64,000 nucleotides of DNA from Bacillus spongiae (GTDB lineage Bacteria; Bacillota; Bacilli; Bacillales; Bacillaceae_K). The notes beneath the pieces were generated by a model, which was not told the origin of the DNA, did no database searches, and saw only the letters and a program-made list of their open reading frames with translations. Where the stretch lies: contig NZ_JBBAXC010000003.1 of NCBI RefSeq assembly GCF_037120725.1, positions 1 to 64,000 of the forward strand, given 5' to 3'. Position 1 is the stretch's first letter. Each line of letters starts with the position of its first letter. This document shows, piece by piece, positions 25,061 through 34,420 of the stretch. The position numbers were made by a program, and so were the translations under genes.

Positions 25061-25948
25061 ATGAATAAAATTGGTTTTGTCGGTTTAGGAAATATGGGCC
25101 TTCCTATGTCTGAAAATTTGCTCAATTCTGGTTATACAGTGTATGGTGTCGATGTACAAAGTGAGGCAGAAGCTGCTTTTGAACAATTCGGAGGAATCAT
25201 TGGCATTTCTCTTCCAAATTTGTCTAAACTCTGTGAAGTGATCATAACAAGCTTACCTTCTTCAAAAGCGGTTGAAACTGTTTATTTAGGAGAAGAGGGA
25301 CTAATTGAAAACAGTCGCCCAGGCTTATTAATTATAGACACTAGTACAGTAGCACCAGAAGTCAATCAAAAAGTTGAATCAGCGGCAAAACGAAAAGGAA
25401 TTGAATTTTTGGCAGCCCCTGTCAGTGGAGGAGTAGTAGGGGCAGTGAATCGAACCTTAACCTTTATGGTAGGTGGTCCAAAAAAGGCATATGATCGCTC
25501 CATACCGCTTTTACAATCGTTAGGGGAAAATATTTTTCATGTAAGTGAGAAAATTGAAAGTGGAACGACTACGAAGTTGATAAACAATCTACTCATCGGA
25601 TTTTATACAGCGGGGGTTAGTGAAGCACTTAATTTAGCCGAAAAAAGCGACCTTAATCTTGAAAAGCTGTTTGAAATGTTAAGTGTAAGTTACGGACAAA
25701 GTCGTATTTACGAACGAAATTACAAAAGCTTCATAGCTAATGAACACTATGAGCCTGGTTTTTCTCTAAAGCTATTAAGAAAAGATTTAGGATTTGCCTT
25801 GGATTTAGCGGAGAAACAGCAATTGAAATTGCCAATGAGCAAAATTTTATTTGAGATGTACGAAGAAGCTGAGCAAAAGGGCTTTGGTGAAAAGGATATG
25901 TCAGTGCTTTACAAGAAAATAAGTCAGCAGCAGGCGACTATTTTATAA
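25061..25948 (+). CDS. mmsB: 3-hydroxyisobutyrate dehydrogenase
   Basis: The enzyme of about 295 residues oxidises 3-hydroxyisobutyrate to methylmalonate semialdehyde with NAD. The Rossmann start is [20 protein letters not shown], the substrate-binding signature [20 protein letters not shown] (about 118-137), and the catalytic Lys lies in [13 protein letters not shown] (about 168-180). Related beta-hydroxyacid dehydrogenases share these, but the context fixes the role. ATG 25061 has GGAGAG seven bases upstream; the ATG at 25046 touches the preceding stop. Fourteen bases separate it from the next gene. Confidence 0.88.
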   Translation: MNKIGFVGLGNMGLPMSENLLNSGYTVYGVDVQSEAEAAFEQFGGIIGISLPNLSKLCEVIITSLPSSKAVETVYLGEEGLIENSRPGLLIIDTSTVAPEVNQKVESAAKRKGIEFLAAPVSGGVVGAVNRTLTFMVGGPKKAYDRSIPLLQSLGENIFHVSEKIESGTTTKLINNLLIGFYTAGVSEALNLAEKSDLNLEKLFEMLSVSYGQSRIYERNYKSFIANEHYEPGFSLKLLRKDLGFALDLAEKQQLKLPMSKILFEMYEEAEQKGFGEKDMSVLYKKISQQQATIL

Positions 25949-25961
25949 GAAGAGGAGATGG

Positions 25962-27422
25962 ATGAGTATGATTTCCACTGACCAAAAAATGAAAAACCAT
26001 ATTAATGGAGAATGGGTAGACGCGATTAGCACAGAAATTGAAGCAGTTCCAAATCCGGCAACGGGGCAAATTATTGCTTATGTCCCTTTGTCTGAAAAAG
26101 AAGATGTTGACAAAGCTGTACAAGCAGCTGAAAGAGCTTATCAGGAGTGGGCGCAACGACCTGTCCCACAACGCTCTAGACTATTATATAAATATTTACA
26201 GCTATTACAACAAGAAAAAGAGCAGTTAGCTCAAATTATTACGATGGAAAATGGAAAAACGTTAAAAGATGCTCGTGGAGAAGTGCAGCGCGGAATAGAG
26301 GTGGTGGAGCTAGCTACAACAACTCCTAACTTAATGATGGGAGAAGCGCTCCCAAATATTGCAGAAGGAATTGATGGTTCCATTTGGAGATACCCATTAG
26401 GAGTGGTAGCCGGTATTACACCATTCAACTTTCCGATGATGGTTCCTTTATGGATGTTCCCGCTTGCCATTGCATGCGGAAATACTTTCGTTCTAAAAGC
26501 ATCAGAGCGGACCCCTATTTTAGCGGGAAAGCTTGTTGAACTTTTTTATCAGTCTGGCTTTCCAAAAGGAGTTTTGAATTTAGTACACGGTGGTAAGGAA
26601 GTTGTCAATCGTATAGTAGAACATCCTGAGATTAAAGCAATTTCATTTGTTGGGTCAGAACCTGTTGCCAAGTACGTTTATCAAACTGGTACTGCTCACG
26701 GAAAGCGTGTTCAGGCTCTTGCAGGTGCAAAAAACCATGCCATCGTTATGCCTGATTGTGAATTAAAGAAAACGGTTCAAGGGGTAATTGGTGCAGCATT
26801 CGGTAGCAGTGGCGAGCGTTGTATGGCTTGTTCAGTGGTAGCCGTTGTAGAGGAAGTTGCCGATGAATTGATGGAGATGCTTGTGTCGGAAACACAAAAA
26901 TTAAAAATCGGCGATGGACGATATGAGGATAATTTTGTCGGCCCTTTAATTCGTGATACCCATAAGAGTCGTGTATTAGAATACATCGCAAGTGGTGTAA
27001 CAGAAGGTGCTTCATTAGTAGTCGATGGACGTAATGTTGAAGAAAATAAAGACGGCTTTTACGTAGGAGCTACCATTTTCGATCATGTCAACTCGGAAAT
27101 GAAAATATGGCAAGATGAGATATTTGCTCCCGTATTAAGTGTCGTTCGAGTAAAAAGCCTTGAAGAGGGTATCGAGCTAACAAATCAATCTAGGTTTGCG
27201 AATGGCGCTGTTATTTATACATCTAATGGGAAACACGCTCAAGCGTTTCGAGAAAAAATAGATGCTGGAATGATTGGAGTAAATGTAAATGTACCTGCTC
27301 CAATGGCATTCTTTTCCTTTGCGGGAAACAAAGCTTCTTTCTTTGGAGACCTTGGAACAAATGGAAAAGATGGTGTGCAATTTTATACTCGAAAAAAAGT
27401 CGTGACGGAACGTTGGTTTTAG
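25962..27422 (+). CDS. mmsA: CoA-acylating methylmalonate-semialdehyde dehydrogenase
   Basis: The 486-residue enzyme turns methylmalonate semialdehyde, NAD and CoA into propionyl-CoA and CO2. Family features are INGEWVD at the N-terminus, [20 protein letters not shown], the NAD-binding [14 protein letters not shown] and the catalytic Cys in [17 protein letters not shown] (about 282-298). [20 protein letters not shown] near the end is diagnostic for MmsA/IolA. No inositol genes are present, and mmsB sits next door, so valine catabolism is the likely role. Two ATGs (25962, 25968) fit the AGAGGAG site; the first is used here. Confidence 0.93.
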   Translation: MSMISTDQKMKNHINGEWVDAISTEIEAVPNPATGQIIAYVPLSEKEDVDKAVQAAERAYQEWAQRPVPQRSRLLYKYLQLLQQEKEQLAQIITMENGKTLKDARGEVQRGIEVVELATTTPNLMMGEALPNIAEGIDGSIWRYPLGVVAGITPFNFPMMVPLWMFPLAIACGNTFVLKASERTPILAGKLVELFYQSGFPKGVLNLVHGGKEVVNRIVEHPEIKAISFVGSEPVAKYVYQTGTAHGKRVQALAGAKNHAIVMPDCELKKTVQGVIGAAFGSSGERCMACSVVAVVEEVADELMEMLVSETQKLKIGDGRYEDNFVGPLIRDTHKSRVLEYIASGVTEGASLVVDGRNVEENKDGFYVGATIFDHVNSEMKIWQDEIFAPVLSVVRVKSLEEGIELTNQSRFANGAVIYTSNGKHAQAFREKIDAGMIGVNVNVPAPMAFFSFAGNKASFFGDLGTNGKDGVQFYTRKKVVTERWF

Positions 27423-27471
27423 TGCTAGGTGATAAACAGAGGATTGAATACGAAAAAGAGGGGGCTTGAGA

Positions 27472-28257
27472 ATGGATTACACGTATGCAAAGGTTAAGAC
27501 GATAGATTTTATTACCACAATTACGATAGATAATCCGCCAGCTAATACATTGTCAACTGAATGTATTCATGAACTACGTTCAATTTTTGAAGAGCTGTCT
27601 CATGATGATGGAACAAATGCCATCATTCTTACGGGAAGTGGACGTTTCTTTGTGGCTGGAGCGGATATTAAAGAGTTTGTACAAGCTTTTGAGAACAAGG
27701 AGATGGCCCTTCAAATGGCGAAAGCCGGACAGGCGCTTTGCAATGAAATTGAAGCAATGATGAAACCTGTAATTGCGGCTATAAATGGTCCTGCACTTGG
27801 AGGCGGATTAGAATTAGCGATGGGGTGTCATTATCGTATAGCTTCAAACGATGCTTTGCTTGGGCTACCAGAACTAAAGTTAGGGTTACTTCCTACATTT
27901 GGTGGAACACAGAGGTTAAGTAGGTTAACCAATACAGCAACTGCTATGGATATGATCCTTTCTAGTAAGCAAATATCGGCAGATGAAGCTGTTCAACTGG
28001 GACTTATTCAGCTCGTCGCATGTAAGGAAGAATTGTTGAAAACGGCACAGATGGTGGCACAAGCATTTGTTCAAGGGAAAAGCATGACAAGTGTTTCAAG
28101 AGCAGTTGAATGTATTATGTTAAGTAATCATGAAACGTTAGAGGTAGGTCTTGAAATGGAAAGAGCTCGGTTTGCTGAATTATTCTTAACAAATGATGCA
28201 AAAGAAGGCGTCAATGCATTTATTGAAAAGCGAAAACCTACATTTAATCATTCGTGA
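27472..28257 (+). CDS. Enoyl-CoA hydratase (probably methacrylyl-CoA hydratase)
   Basis: This crotonase-fold enzyme of about 261 residues adds water to an enoyl-CoA. The oxyanion hole lies in GSGRFFVAGADIKEF (about 61-75) and NGPALGGGLELAMGCHYRIA (about 104-123). The catalytic Glu is in LPELKLGLLPTFGGTQRL. Context suggests methacrylyl-CoA to 3-hydroxyisobutyryl-CoA, feeding the hydrolase encoded next, whose start lies just after this stop. AGAGGGGG before ATG 27472 fixes the start. Confidence 0.88.
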   Translation: MDYTYAKVKTIDFITTITIDNPPANTLSTECIHELRSIFEELSHDDGTNAIILTGSGRFFVAGADIKEFVQAFENKEMALQMAKAGQALCNEIEAMMKPVIAAINGPALGGGLELAMGCHYRIASNDALLGLPELKLGLLPTFGGTQRLSRLTNTATAMDMILSSKQISADEAVQLGLIQLVACKEELLKTAQMVAQAFVQGKSMTSVSRAVECIMLSNHETLEVGLEMERARFAELFLTNDAKEGVNAFIEKRKPTFNHS

Positions 28258-28271
28258 AAGGGGGTGTAAGT

Positions 28272-29339
28272 ATGACAAATGAAGTGCTTTTTTCCGTTCG
28301 TTCAAATGGTGTAGCGACAATTACGTTGAATCGCCCTAAAGTACTTAATTCACTTTCTTATGAAATGTTGTCTCTGTTGCGTACAAAATTAGAAGAATGG
28401 GAAAGTGATGATGCCATTCAAGTCATTGTGATGAGAGGGGCAGGTACGAAAGGTTTTTGTGCGGGCGGTGATATTAAAGCTCTCTATAAGGCTCAATCTA
28501 GTCAATCGGCTTTAGAGAAGGCTGAGAGATTTTTTGAAGAAGAATATCAAGTGGATCAGGCAATCTACTCGTATTCGAAACCAATTGTTGCCCTCCTTGA
28601 TGGAATTGTCATGGGTGGCGGAGTGGGATTGACTTATGGTTCTAGCTATCGCATTGTTACGGAAAGAACAAAATGGGCGATGCCTGAAATGAATATTGGG
28701 TTCTTTCCTGATGTAGGAGGAGCTTACTTTTTAAATCGTGCACCAGGACATATTGGTCGATATTTAGCCTTAACAGCATCTGTCATTCAAGCACCTGATG
28801 TTTTATATATTAATGGGGCAGACTCCTATATGCTCAGTGCACACTTAGAGGCATTTATAGCAAAAATTGAAGCGACAGACTGGCAAAGTAAAAGTGTAGA
28901 ACATCGGTTACAGGAACTTGTTGAGGAGTATTCTTGTACACCTTCTGAAAAAGCTGTCCTTTCTCCAATCCAAAGCGAGATTGATTCTCATTTTTCATTT
29001 AACACAATGGAGGAGATTATTGAATCGCTAGCACATGATTCAAGCGAATTTGCTTCTAAAACAAAGAGGTTACTATTGTCTAAATCACCAGCATCACTAA
29101 AAATAACGTTAAAGCAGTTGACGAATGGTGTTGATAAAACGGTCGAAGAATGCTTTGCAACAGACCTTGTATTGGCAAAAAAATTTTTGAAGCACAATGA
29201 CTTTTATGAAGGAATACGGTCTATTCTGATTGATAAAGATCAAGCTCCTCAATATGTTTATCAACAACTTTCTGATGTCCCGGATGAAATGGTTCAACAG
29301 TTCTTTCATTTAAAGAGGAGCCAGGATATTAGTAAATAA
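28272..29339 (+). CDS. 3-hydroxyisobutyryl-CoA hydrolase
   Basis: The enzyme of about 355 residues belongs to the crotonase-related hydrolases that free 3-hydroxyisobutyrate from its CoA ester. The signature segments are GAGTKGFCAGGDIKALY (about 57-73), DGIVMGGGVGLTYGSSYRIV (about 113-132) and WAMPEMNIGFFPDVGGAYFL. The length of about 350, longer than hydratases by a C-terminal helical part, is typical. The ATG at 28272 follows GAAAGGGGG, which overlaps the stop of the hydratase gene. It is the last gene of the cluster, with a strong terminator after it. Confidence 0.9.
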   Translation: MTNEVLFSVRSNGVATITLNRPKVLNSLSYEMLSLLRTKLEEWESDDAIQVIVMRGAGTKGFCAGGDIKALYKAQSSQSALEKAERFFEEEYQVDQAIYSYSKPIVALLDGIVMGGGVGLTYGSSYRIVTERTKWAMPEMNIGFFPDVGGAYFLNRAPGHIGRYLALTASVIQAPDVLYINGADSYMLSAHLEAFIAKIEATDWQSKSVEHRLQELVEEYSCTPSEKAVLSPIQSEIDSHFSFNTMEEIIESLAHDSSEFASKTKRLLLSKSPASLKITLKQLTNGVDKTVEECFATDLVLAKKFLKHNDFYEGIRSILIDKDQAPQYVYQQLSDVPDEMVQQFFHLKRSQDISK

Positions 29340-29340
29340 G

Positions 29341-29380
29341 AAAAATCGCTCAATTTTCAAAAATTGAGCGATTTTTTTTA
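29341..29380 (+). terminator. Intrinsic terminator of the valine/propionate cluster
   Basis: AAATCGCTCAATTTT pairs with AAAATTGAGCGATTT around a tiny loop, followed by T residues. It directly follows the hydrolase stop codon. Confidence 0.88.
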
Positions 29381-29648
29381 GTGTTTATTAGCAGATATTG
29401 TGTTAAGTGTGATCAAAAACATCTCATGAACTTAATATTATTGCTAACAAAAAGAATCCATTTAAAAAAAGATTGATTAAACGGATTCTTCGCATAAAGA
29501 TTAAATGTGAGTTTTTGTAAAAAAAATTTAGTCATTTTCTACTTTTGTTATTCGACAATCGCGCCTGAACGAAGACTTGAATTTGAGATAACTAGTAAAA
29601 ATCCTTTCAATTAAAGCAACTAATAGTTGATGAAGTTGAACTCATTAG
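29381..29648. other. Gene-free stretch after the valine/propionate cluster
   Basis: I see no gene or clear signal in this AT-rich stretch. It lies between the cluster terminator and the 3' end of a minus-strand gene. Confidence 0.45.
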
Positions 29649-29972
29649 TCATGGACCTGTACCACAAGAAACTTCATACTTTTCACTTTCTCTTTCTTTT
29701 GTATAACAAATAGTTGCCGTATCTCCAGTAAGACTATCGTAGTCAATCCAATATACATTATACCGCTGTCCGTAGTCTTTATCTTTATAATCACCCTTAG
29801 TTATTAAAGCAAAAAAACTTTGATATGGATGCCCTGCTTTTAAAATGGATTCTCTTAATGCAGACCTTGGCGAATCATTATCGTGTACCAAGGGTGCTAA
29901 TATTGGAGGTAATATTATTATTGCTATTAATGCCAGCAATCCAACCTTAAAAAGTCTTTTTTTCTTTTTCAA
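29649..29972 (-). CDS. Small single-pass membrane protein of unknown function
   Basis: The protein of about 107 residues has a lysine-rich head (KKKKRLFK) and one hydrophobic helix (VGLLALIAIIILPPILAPLV, about 10-29). The outside domain of about 75 residues contains YNVYWIDYDSLTGDTATICY and ends KYEVSCGTGP, with two Cys that could pair. TTG 29972 is preceded by AAAGGTG; the longer frame upstream starts with an unlikely Cys-rich tail. I do not recognise the family. Next to it, on the same strand, is an Imm26-like gene. Confidence 0.6.
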   Translation of the reverse strand: MKKKKRLFKVGLLALIAIIILPPILAPLVHDNDSPRSALRESILKAGHPYQSFFALITKGDYKDKDYGQRYNVYWIDYDSLTGDTATICYTKERESEKYEVSCGTGP

Positions 29973-30101
29973 ATTTTCACACCTTTCTCCACAAACCTTA
30001 TTCTTGAATATAAAAGAGTTAGGAAGGGTAATGATTTTCAACGCTTGCGCCTAATTGTCGAAGATTAATATTGGTGATAACTTCCATTTTTGATACGCTC
30101 G

Positions 30102-30566
30102 TTACTTCAAAAACTTTTTCACTGAATATCCAACTGAACCATAACTTCCTACACCAAAATCTTCATGAAGAGCTGGAACGCGGTTTATTCGTTCTCCTTC
30201 TTCATCTACATATTCTTTAACTTTTATGTCCCAAAAACCAAAGTCGATAGATCGTTCTTCCTCTAAAATAGGTTGTATATCTAATGTTTGGAAGTATCCT
30301 TTTAACCAACCCTGGTTATTCACTATCTGTGGTGGGATTAGAAGATTATTAGGGTTCAGTTCCATTGGTATTTTCATTTCTTTTGAGTGTTGGTTGTAAA
30401 TGTAAATTAGGTTCATTCCTTTCACCATGAGACTTTTACTTGGAAGTTTTGTTCTTATTACTTTCCCATAGTAAAAAGTATTTTTAAAAGGCTGAATTGC
30501 AAATACTTCACCTTCTTTTCTTTGCTTTCTCGATGGTTGCATCTTTATTAACAAATCAAATGCCAT
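30102..30566 (-). CDS. Imm26-family immunity-like protein
   Basis: The protein of about 154 residues resembles the Imm26 family, in which antitoxin-like proteins guard against polymorphic toxins. It opens with a short Lys/Arg-rich part, then EGEVFAIQPFKNTFYYGKVI (about 18-37), LMVKGMNLIYIYNQHSKEM and the late WDIKVKEYVDEEGERINR. No toxin gene lies beside it, so it is an orphan immunity gene or a decoy. ATG 30566 was chosen because AAGGG lies ten bases upstream; the earlier ATG touches that site. Confidence 0.65.
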   Translation of the reverse strand: MAFDLLIKMQPSRKQRKEGEVFAIQPFKNTFYYGKVIRTKLPSKSLMVKGMNLIYIYNQHSKEMKIPMELNPNNLLIPPQIVNNQGWLKGYFQTLDIQPILEEERSIDFGFWDIKVKEYVDEEGERINRVPALHEDFGVGSYGSVGYSVKKFLK

Positions 30567-30833
30567 TACACTCATTCCCTTAATTAAGTTATCTAATTAT
30601 AACAAAGTTACACACTTCACCCAGGTAAATCTATAACATACTCATAAGAGTAAACTGAAAATTCATTACCACCAATGATATTAACATAAATATCCAATCA
30701 CTTAAAAGGTGCTATTCAAAAATAGGGCACTTTTCAGAAAGGGCCCTATAATACTCCTGAATTGAGCCCTTATCTAGAATAAGAAAATCCTGCCAAAAAC
30801 TAAGATAATAAAATTGTTCAACCCTAAAAATAA

Positions 30834-30872
30834 AGAGAGGTGAAATTGAGTATTCTCAAATTCACCTCTCTC
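30834..30872 (-). terminator. Bidirectional hairpin downstream of the small secreted peptide gene
   Basis: AGAGAGGTGAAATTGAG and CTCAAATTCACCTCTCT pair along seventeen positions, with T runs on either side. On the minus strand it ends the 48-residue secreted peptide gene. Confidence 0.7.
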
Positions 30873-30918
30873 ATTTTTTGAAGTTAGTTATGTCCCAGCC
30901 TCTTTACTTTAATATTAA

Positions 30919-31065
30919 TTATCCACATAACCAATAGTTAGGAGTTATTTGGATGCAATCTGGATGATCAATTGGAGTTCCTGCTGATACAGTAGAACCA
31001 CCAAACCCTGCAAGTAACCCAAAAGAAACTACAGATGCTAATGCTATTTTATTGAATTTTTTCAT
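30919..31065 (-). CDS. Small secreted two-cysteine peptide (48 aa precursor)
   Basis: AAGGTGGTGATAAT precedes ATG 31065. The product has a classic signal peptide (MKKFNKIALASVVSFGLLAG) and a predicted cut after VSA. This leaves a mature peptide of about 20 residues, TPIDHPDCIQITPNYWLCG plus an N-terminal Gly, with two Cys ten residues apart. A disulfide loop closing at the C-terminus is possible. The short length and own terminator suggest a secreted signal, pheromone or antimicrobial; none is recognised. The nearest neighbour on the strand is the Imm26-like gene. Confidence 0.65.
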   Translation of the reverse strand: MKKFNKIALASVVSFGLLAGFGGSTVSAGTPIDHPDCIQITPNYWLCG

Positions 31066-32152
31066 ATTATCACCACCTTTTTGCATATAATTACATTTCG
31101 ACAAAAATCATGTAATTCCTCTAATTTTTTTGAAAATTTTCTGATTATTACCTCTGTGTATTATCTCGAATTCAAGTCTTCAAGATAATGGCCCATTTCT
31201 GAAATAAAAAAAATCCTGCTAACCTTTAAAAAGAATTTTTGATCGCCCTTTCTTACATATAATCAAACTTTGTTTTAACCCCCTATAACCTTTAAAGGTT
31301 ATGGGGGACAGAGGAAAGATATAAATTGAATCATGCGAAGCCTAAATAAGCAGATACTAGTTATATCAACACCGTCTATAGGAAACGGATAGCATATTGG
31401 ATAAAGTGAAGAAGTTTGCTTAGTAGCTACAATTCCTTGAAGTTGTTTTGAGAGGTACTTACCATGATACTAGACTGTACTTTGACACTTTGGTCGTTTA
31501 CTTTTATTTCGATATATTCACCATTTTCGTACGACCCTGTTCATTAAAGTGAGTTAATTCTGATAATATATTTACCTCATATTTTGGGCAGTATGTTTGT
31601 ATAAAACAAAGAGCTTTTGACTGTTGTGAGATTTCATTATTATTTTACTGTCTCAAAATAAAACAAAACAGCTCAAAAACACCATGTCATGAGGAGTTGA
31701 AAGATGGGTCAACATTATACAAGTAGCTGGATACAATAATTTCGAAATAACAACGTTACATCCAAAAATTGTAATGTAACGAAACATTGGATAAAAGTGG
31801 GCTCATGGGGACGGTATTTCAGATTTCGTAAAAGACAAAGACAGTGATTTTGATCAGAAAGAAGGGGTAATTATATCAGAAGTGAAAGGAACATGAACAT
31901 TCCCATTCCTAATCTAGAATATAAATTGGGAAATATATTAAATTTTAATGATTTGACTCACCTCGACCTAATAATTTAGAAGGTGTTAAACAAGCAATAT
32001 ATCCTAAGGTTTACTTAGAAGTAGGGATAATCCACCTATACTAGAGTGTTGAGATGGTAGTAATGAAAGAGATTTTTGAGACAGTTAAAAGAGGTGTTAT
32101 ATTTTCTTCTGGAAGGACGAAAAATTTAAAGAATGGTATCAGAACAAAGTAA
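31066..32152. other. Gene-poor stretch of about 1.1 kb
   Basis: I see no intact gene. A palindrome lies at 31280-31308 (CCCCCTATAACC, TTTAAA, GGTTATGGGGG) that could be a terminator or site, and an inverted repeat CGTTACAT...ATGTAACG at about 31752-31780. Short frames such as MGQHYTSSWIQ (from 31704) end quickly. The area probably holds decayed genes and the promoter for mobA at its right end. Confidence 0.5.
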
Positions 32153-32165
32153 GAGAGGCTAAGTC

Positions 32166-32750
32166 ATGTATAATACTGTCGGAGTAGTGTTAAGCGGTGG
32201 TGCTTCAAGGCGATTTGGAAGTTTTAAAGCAAAAGCTACATATAAAGGAGAGTATTTTTTTCGAATAGCTGAGAATGCATTAACACCCCATGTTGATAAA
32301 GTAGTGGTCATTAGTCATCCTGAACTAACAAGTTGGATTAAGGAAAATAGTAATGCATTAGTAGTTGAGGATCTTCACCAGTATAAGGGGTTAGGTCCAC
32401 TTGCTGGGATTTTTACTGCAATGCAAACGTTAGAAAGCTATTGGTATTTTGTTTTATCTTGTGATGTTCCTTACATAACAAGTGATATAATAAGTAAAAT
32501 TTCTCAGGGTAAATCGGTCCTTTTTGATGGCATTGTTCCTTACATTGAAGGAAGATTACAGCCACTTGTTGCAATGTATTCGAACAATGTTAGACCCTTA
32601 ATAAAGAGTCAATTAGATCAAGTGAATTTTAGAATGTGTGATACGATTAATCAACTAAATATTAAGCAGGTTTCTGAAAAGACATTAGGAGTTGATCCAG
32701 TGTGCTTTAAAAATATTAATTCATTTGTTGACTATAAATTATTAGATTAA
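32166..32750 (+). CDS. mobA: Molybdenum cofactor guanylyltransferase MobA
   Basis: The 194-residue enzyme joins GMP to molybdopterin, making the bis-MGD type cofactor needed by DMSO-reductase-family enzymes. The family motif VVLSGGASRRFGSFKAKATY is at residues 7-26; GLGPLAGIFTAMQTL (about 79-93) and FVLSCDVPYI (about 98-107) are the other conserved parts. AGAGAGG lies seven bases before the ATG. Its location beside a bis-MGD nitrate-reductase-like operon fits a supporting role there. Confidence 0.92.
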   Translation: MYNTVGVVLSGGASRRFGSFKAKATYKGEYFFRIAENALTPHVDKVVVISHPELTSWIKENSNALVVEDLHQYKGLGPLAGIFTAMQTLESYWYFVLSCDVPYITSDIISKISQGKSVLFDGIVPYIEGRLQPLVAMYSNNVRPLIKSQLDQVNFRMCDTINQLNIKQVSEKTLGVDPVCFKNINSFVDYKLLD

Positions 32751-32776
32751 GGTAATCTTGTGATGAAAATCCTTAG

Positions 32777-33055
32777 GTGCTGAAAGAGTACCTAAAAGAA
32801 GACAATAAAACGATTTTTAAATGCAGAAATGAATACAACTGGCTAAAAAGGTATACAAAGGAAACCAAGAGTATAAAGGGATGGGCAATTTTAAAAAAAG
32901 TCATATATATTCAAGTCTATCCATACCATACCTTTGAAATAAAAGGTGGACTAATACAGATAAAGAAACAATCAATTGAAGCAAGGCATTTTTATGGTCG
33001 ACCTTTACGAGATATTCCGTATCTCTGTTATAGATTAATGTACTCTAAGGTGTAG
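32777..33055 (+). CDS. Doubtful small frame after mobA
   Basis: A 92-codon frame starts at GTG 32777 without a convincing ribosome site. The product is rich in Lys and Tyr ([20 protein letters not shown]) and resembles no family I know. A second frame, ATG 33063 to TGA 33182, encodes 39 residues ([20 protein letters not shown] and on) directly after it. Both may be remnants of a gene or random frames in AT-rich DNA. Confidence 0.25.
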   Translation: MLKEYLKEDNKTIFKCRNEYNWLKRYTKETKSIKGWAILKKVIYIQVYPYHTFEIKGGLIQIKKQSIEARHFYGRPLRDIPYLCYRLMYSKV

Positions 33056-33211
33056 GTATTGTATGCCTGCTGAAATCATTGGACCTGATTTCATATCTTT
33101 AAATGAAAACCAGCTATTAACGTTCGATGAAATAGAGAAAATAATAATTTTTGTTCTAAATGGTGAGGTGGAAATTAATTGATTTAACAGAAATATTAAT
33201 GTAACCAAAGA

Positions 33212-33236
33212 AGAGAGGAAATCCTCTCTTTTTTGT
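33212..33236 (+). terminator. Intrinsic terminator downstream of mobA
   Basis: AAGAGAGG and CCTCTCTT pair around AAAT, followed by six T residues. Confidence 0.7.
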
Positions 33237-33305
33237 TTGTGTTTGTTAGTATGCGTTTGTTGTTAGGTTGTCCATAATGTTAATTAGATAAGGAGTTGGA
33301 TAGGA

Positions 33306-33665
33306 ATGTTAACAACAAAGATAGTGGTTCCAACAAACGAATCATTTTCCGGTTACTCATCACCATATATAAGAAATAAAGATAAGAGTGAATATTTTAT
33401 CTATTTGGCAAAGGCAGACAAGAAATTGGCTACGATTCAAGCTCATGAGGATGTAGTTCTTTTACAATATTCTCCGGATCTTGAATTACAGGAATTCATT
33501 ATAATTCACGATGTCATTGTGGATATACAAAAAAAACTAAAGGCAGAAGTGGATGATACAAAAAGTTTTATGGGATACACAGAAGCAGGTGAATCTGCCT
33601 TTATGATTCGAAATTGGAATGAATGGATAGTCTATATTAAGCAGTCTATGGAAAACTGTCAATAA
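33306..33665 (+). CDS. Protein of unknown function preceding the Mrp-like gene (119 aa)
   Basis: AAGGAG lies about ten bases before ATG 33306. The 119-residue protein is soluble and shows FSGYSSPYIRNKDKSEYFIY near the start and the acidic, aromatic end MIRNWNEWIVYIKQSMENCQ. No family is recognised. It ends 17 bases before the Mrp-like ATPase gene, so the two are probably one operon and may share a role in cofactor or cluster delivery. This is inference from position only. Confidence 0.6.
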   Translation: MLTTKIVVPTNESFSGYSSPYIRNKDKSEYFIYLAKADKKLATIQAHEDVVLLQYSPDLELQEFIIIHDVIVDIQKKLKAEVDDTKSFMGYTEAGESAFMIRNWNEWIVYIKQSMENCQ

Positions 33666-33681
33666 AGGAGGAGTCAATACA

Positions 33682-34419
33682 ATGTTATCAGGAAAGGTTA
33701 TTTCAGTTAACTCTGGAAAAGGTGGCGTTGGAAAATCTACGGTTTCAGCAAATCTCGCAGTATCTCTAAGTGAAATGGGAAAAGCGGTAGCGCTGATAGA
33801 CTTTGATATATATGGAAGTAGTATTCCAAGTATGATGAATATTAGTAATGGACCAAAATCAATTAATAATAAGATTATACCTGTTGAATCACATGGAATT
33901 AAAATTATGTCAATGGGATTTATTGTAAAAAATAATGATCCTGTAGTATGGAGAGGGCCCATGTTAGGGAAGGTGATTAATCAATTTATCAACGAAGTCA
34001 TTTGGGGAGACCTTGATTATGTCATTATAGATATGCCGCCAGGAACGGGGGATGTAGCGATGGATGTGAATAGAATGGTACCAAATTCACATCAAATCCT
34101 TGTTACCACCCCACACCCAACCTCTTCACACGTAGCAGAACGAGCAGGAAAAATGGCTTTTCAAAATAAACATCAGTTCTTAGGGATTGTAGAGAATATG
34201 TCATTTTTTCAGCCACCAGACTACGATACAAAATACTATATATTTGGGAAAGGCGGATCGGAACAATTGGCTTCTAAATTAGGAACCGAATTAATTGCAA
34301 GATTGCCAATAATTGCACCAAATGAAACCGATTTTGAACCTTCTATCTACAAAAAAGGGAACCTACTATATGATAAATATAAGGATTTAGCAACAAAAGT
34401 AGATGATTCTATCGCATAA
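33682..34419 (+). CDS. Mrp/NBP35-like P-loop ATPase lacking the usual CxxC
   Basis: The 245-residue protein has the deviant Walker A GKGGVGKSTVSANLAVSLSE (about 13-32), then IDFDIYGSSIPSMM, VWRGPMLGKVINQFINEV and DYVIIDMPPGTGDVAMDVNR. This is the full Mrp/ApbC/NBP35 signature of iron-sulfur cluster carriers. Where the family has NMSYF-CPxC with the cluster cysteines, this protein reads NMSFFQPPDYDTKYYIFGKG, with no Cys. A cluster cannot be held in the normal way. It sits beside the Fe-S-rich reductase operon, converging on it. AAAGGAGGAG precedes the ATG. Confidence 0.85.
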   Translation: MLSGKVISVNSGKGGVGKSTVSANLAVSLSEMGKAVALIDFDIYGSSIPSMMNISNGPKSINNKIIPVESHGIKIMSMGFIVKNNDPVVWRGPMLGKVINQFINEVIWGDLDYVIIDMPPGTGDVAMDVNRMVPNSHQILVTTPHPTSSHVAERAGKMAFQNKHQFLGIVENMSFFQPPDYDTKYYIFGKGGSEQLASKLGTELIARLPIIAPNETDFEPSIYKKGNLLYDKYKDLATKVDDSIA

Positions 34420-34420
34420 A

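Noticed and set aside
31280-31308. Palindrome that might be a CRISPR or attachment element
   Set aside because: It occurs once, with no spaced repeats and no cas or integrase gene; at most a terminator-like hairpin.
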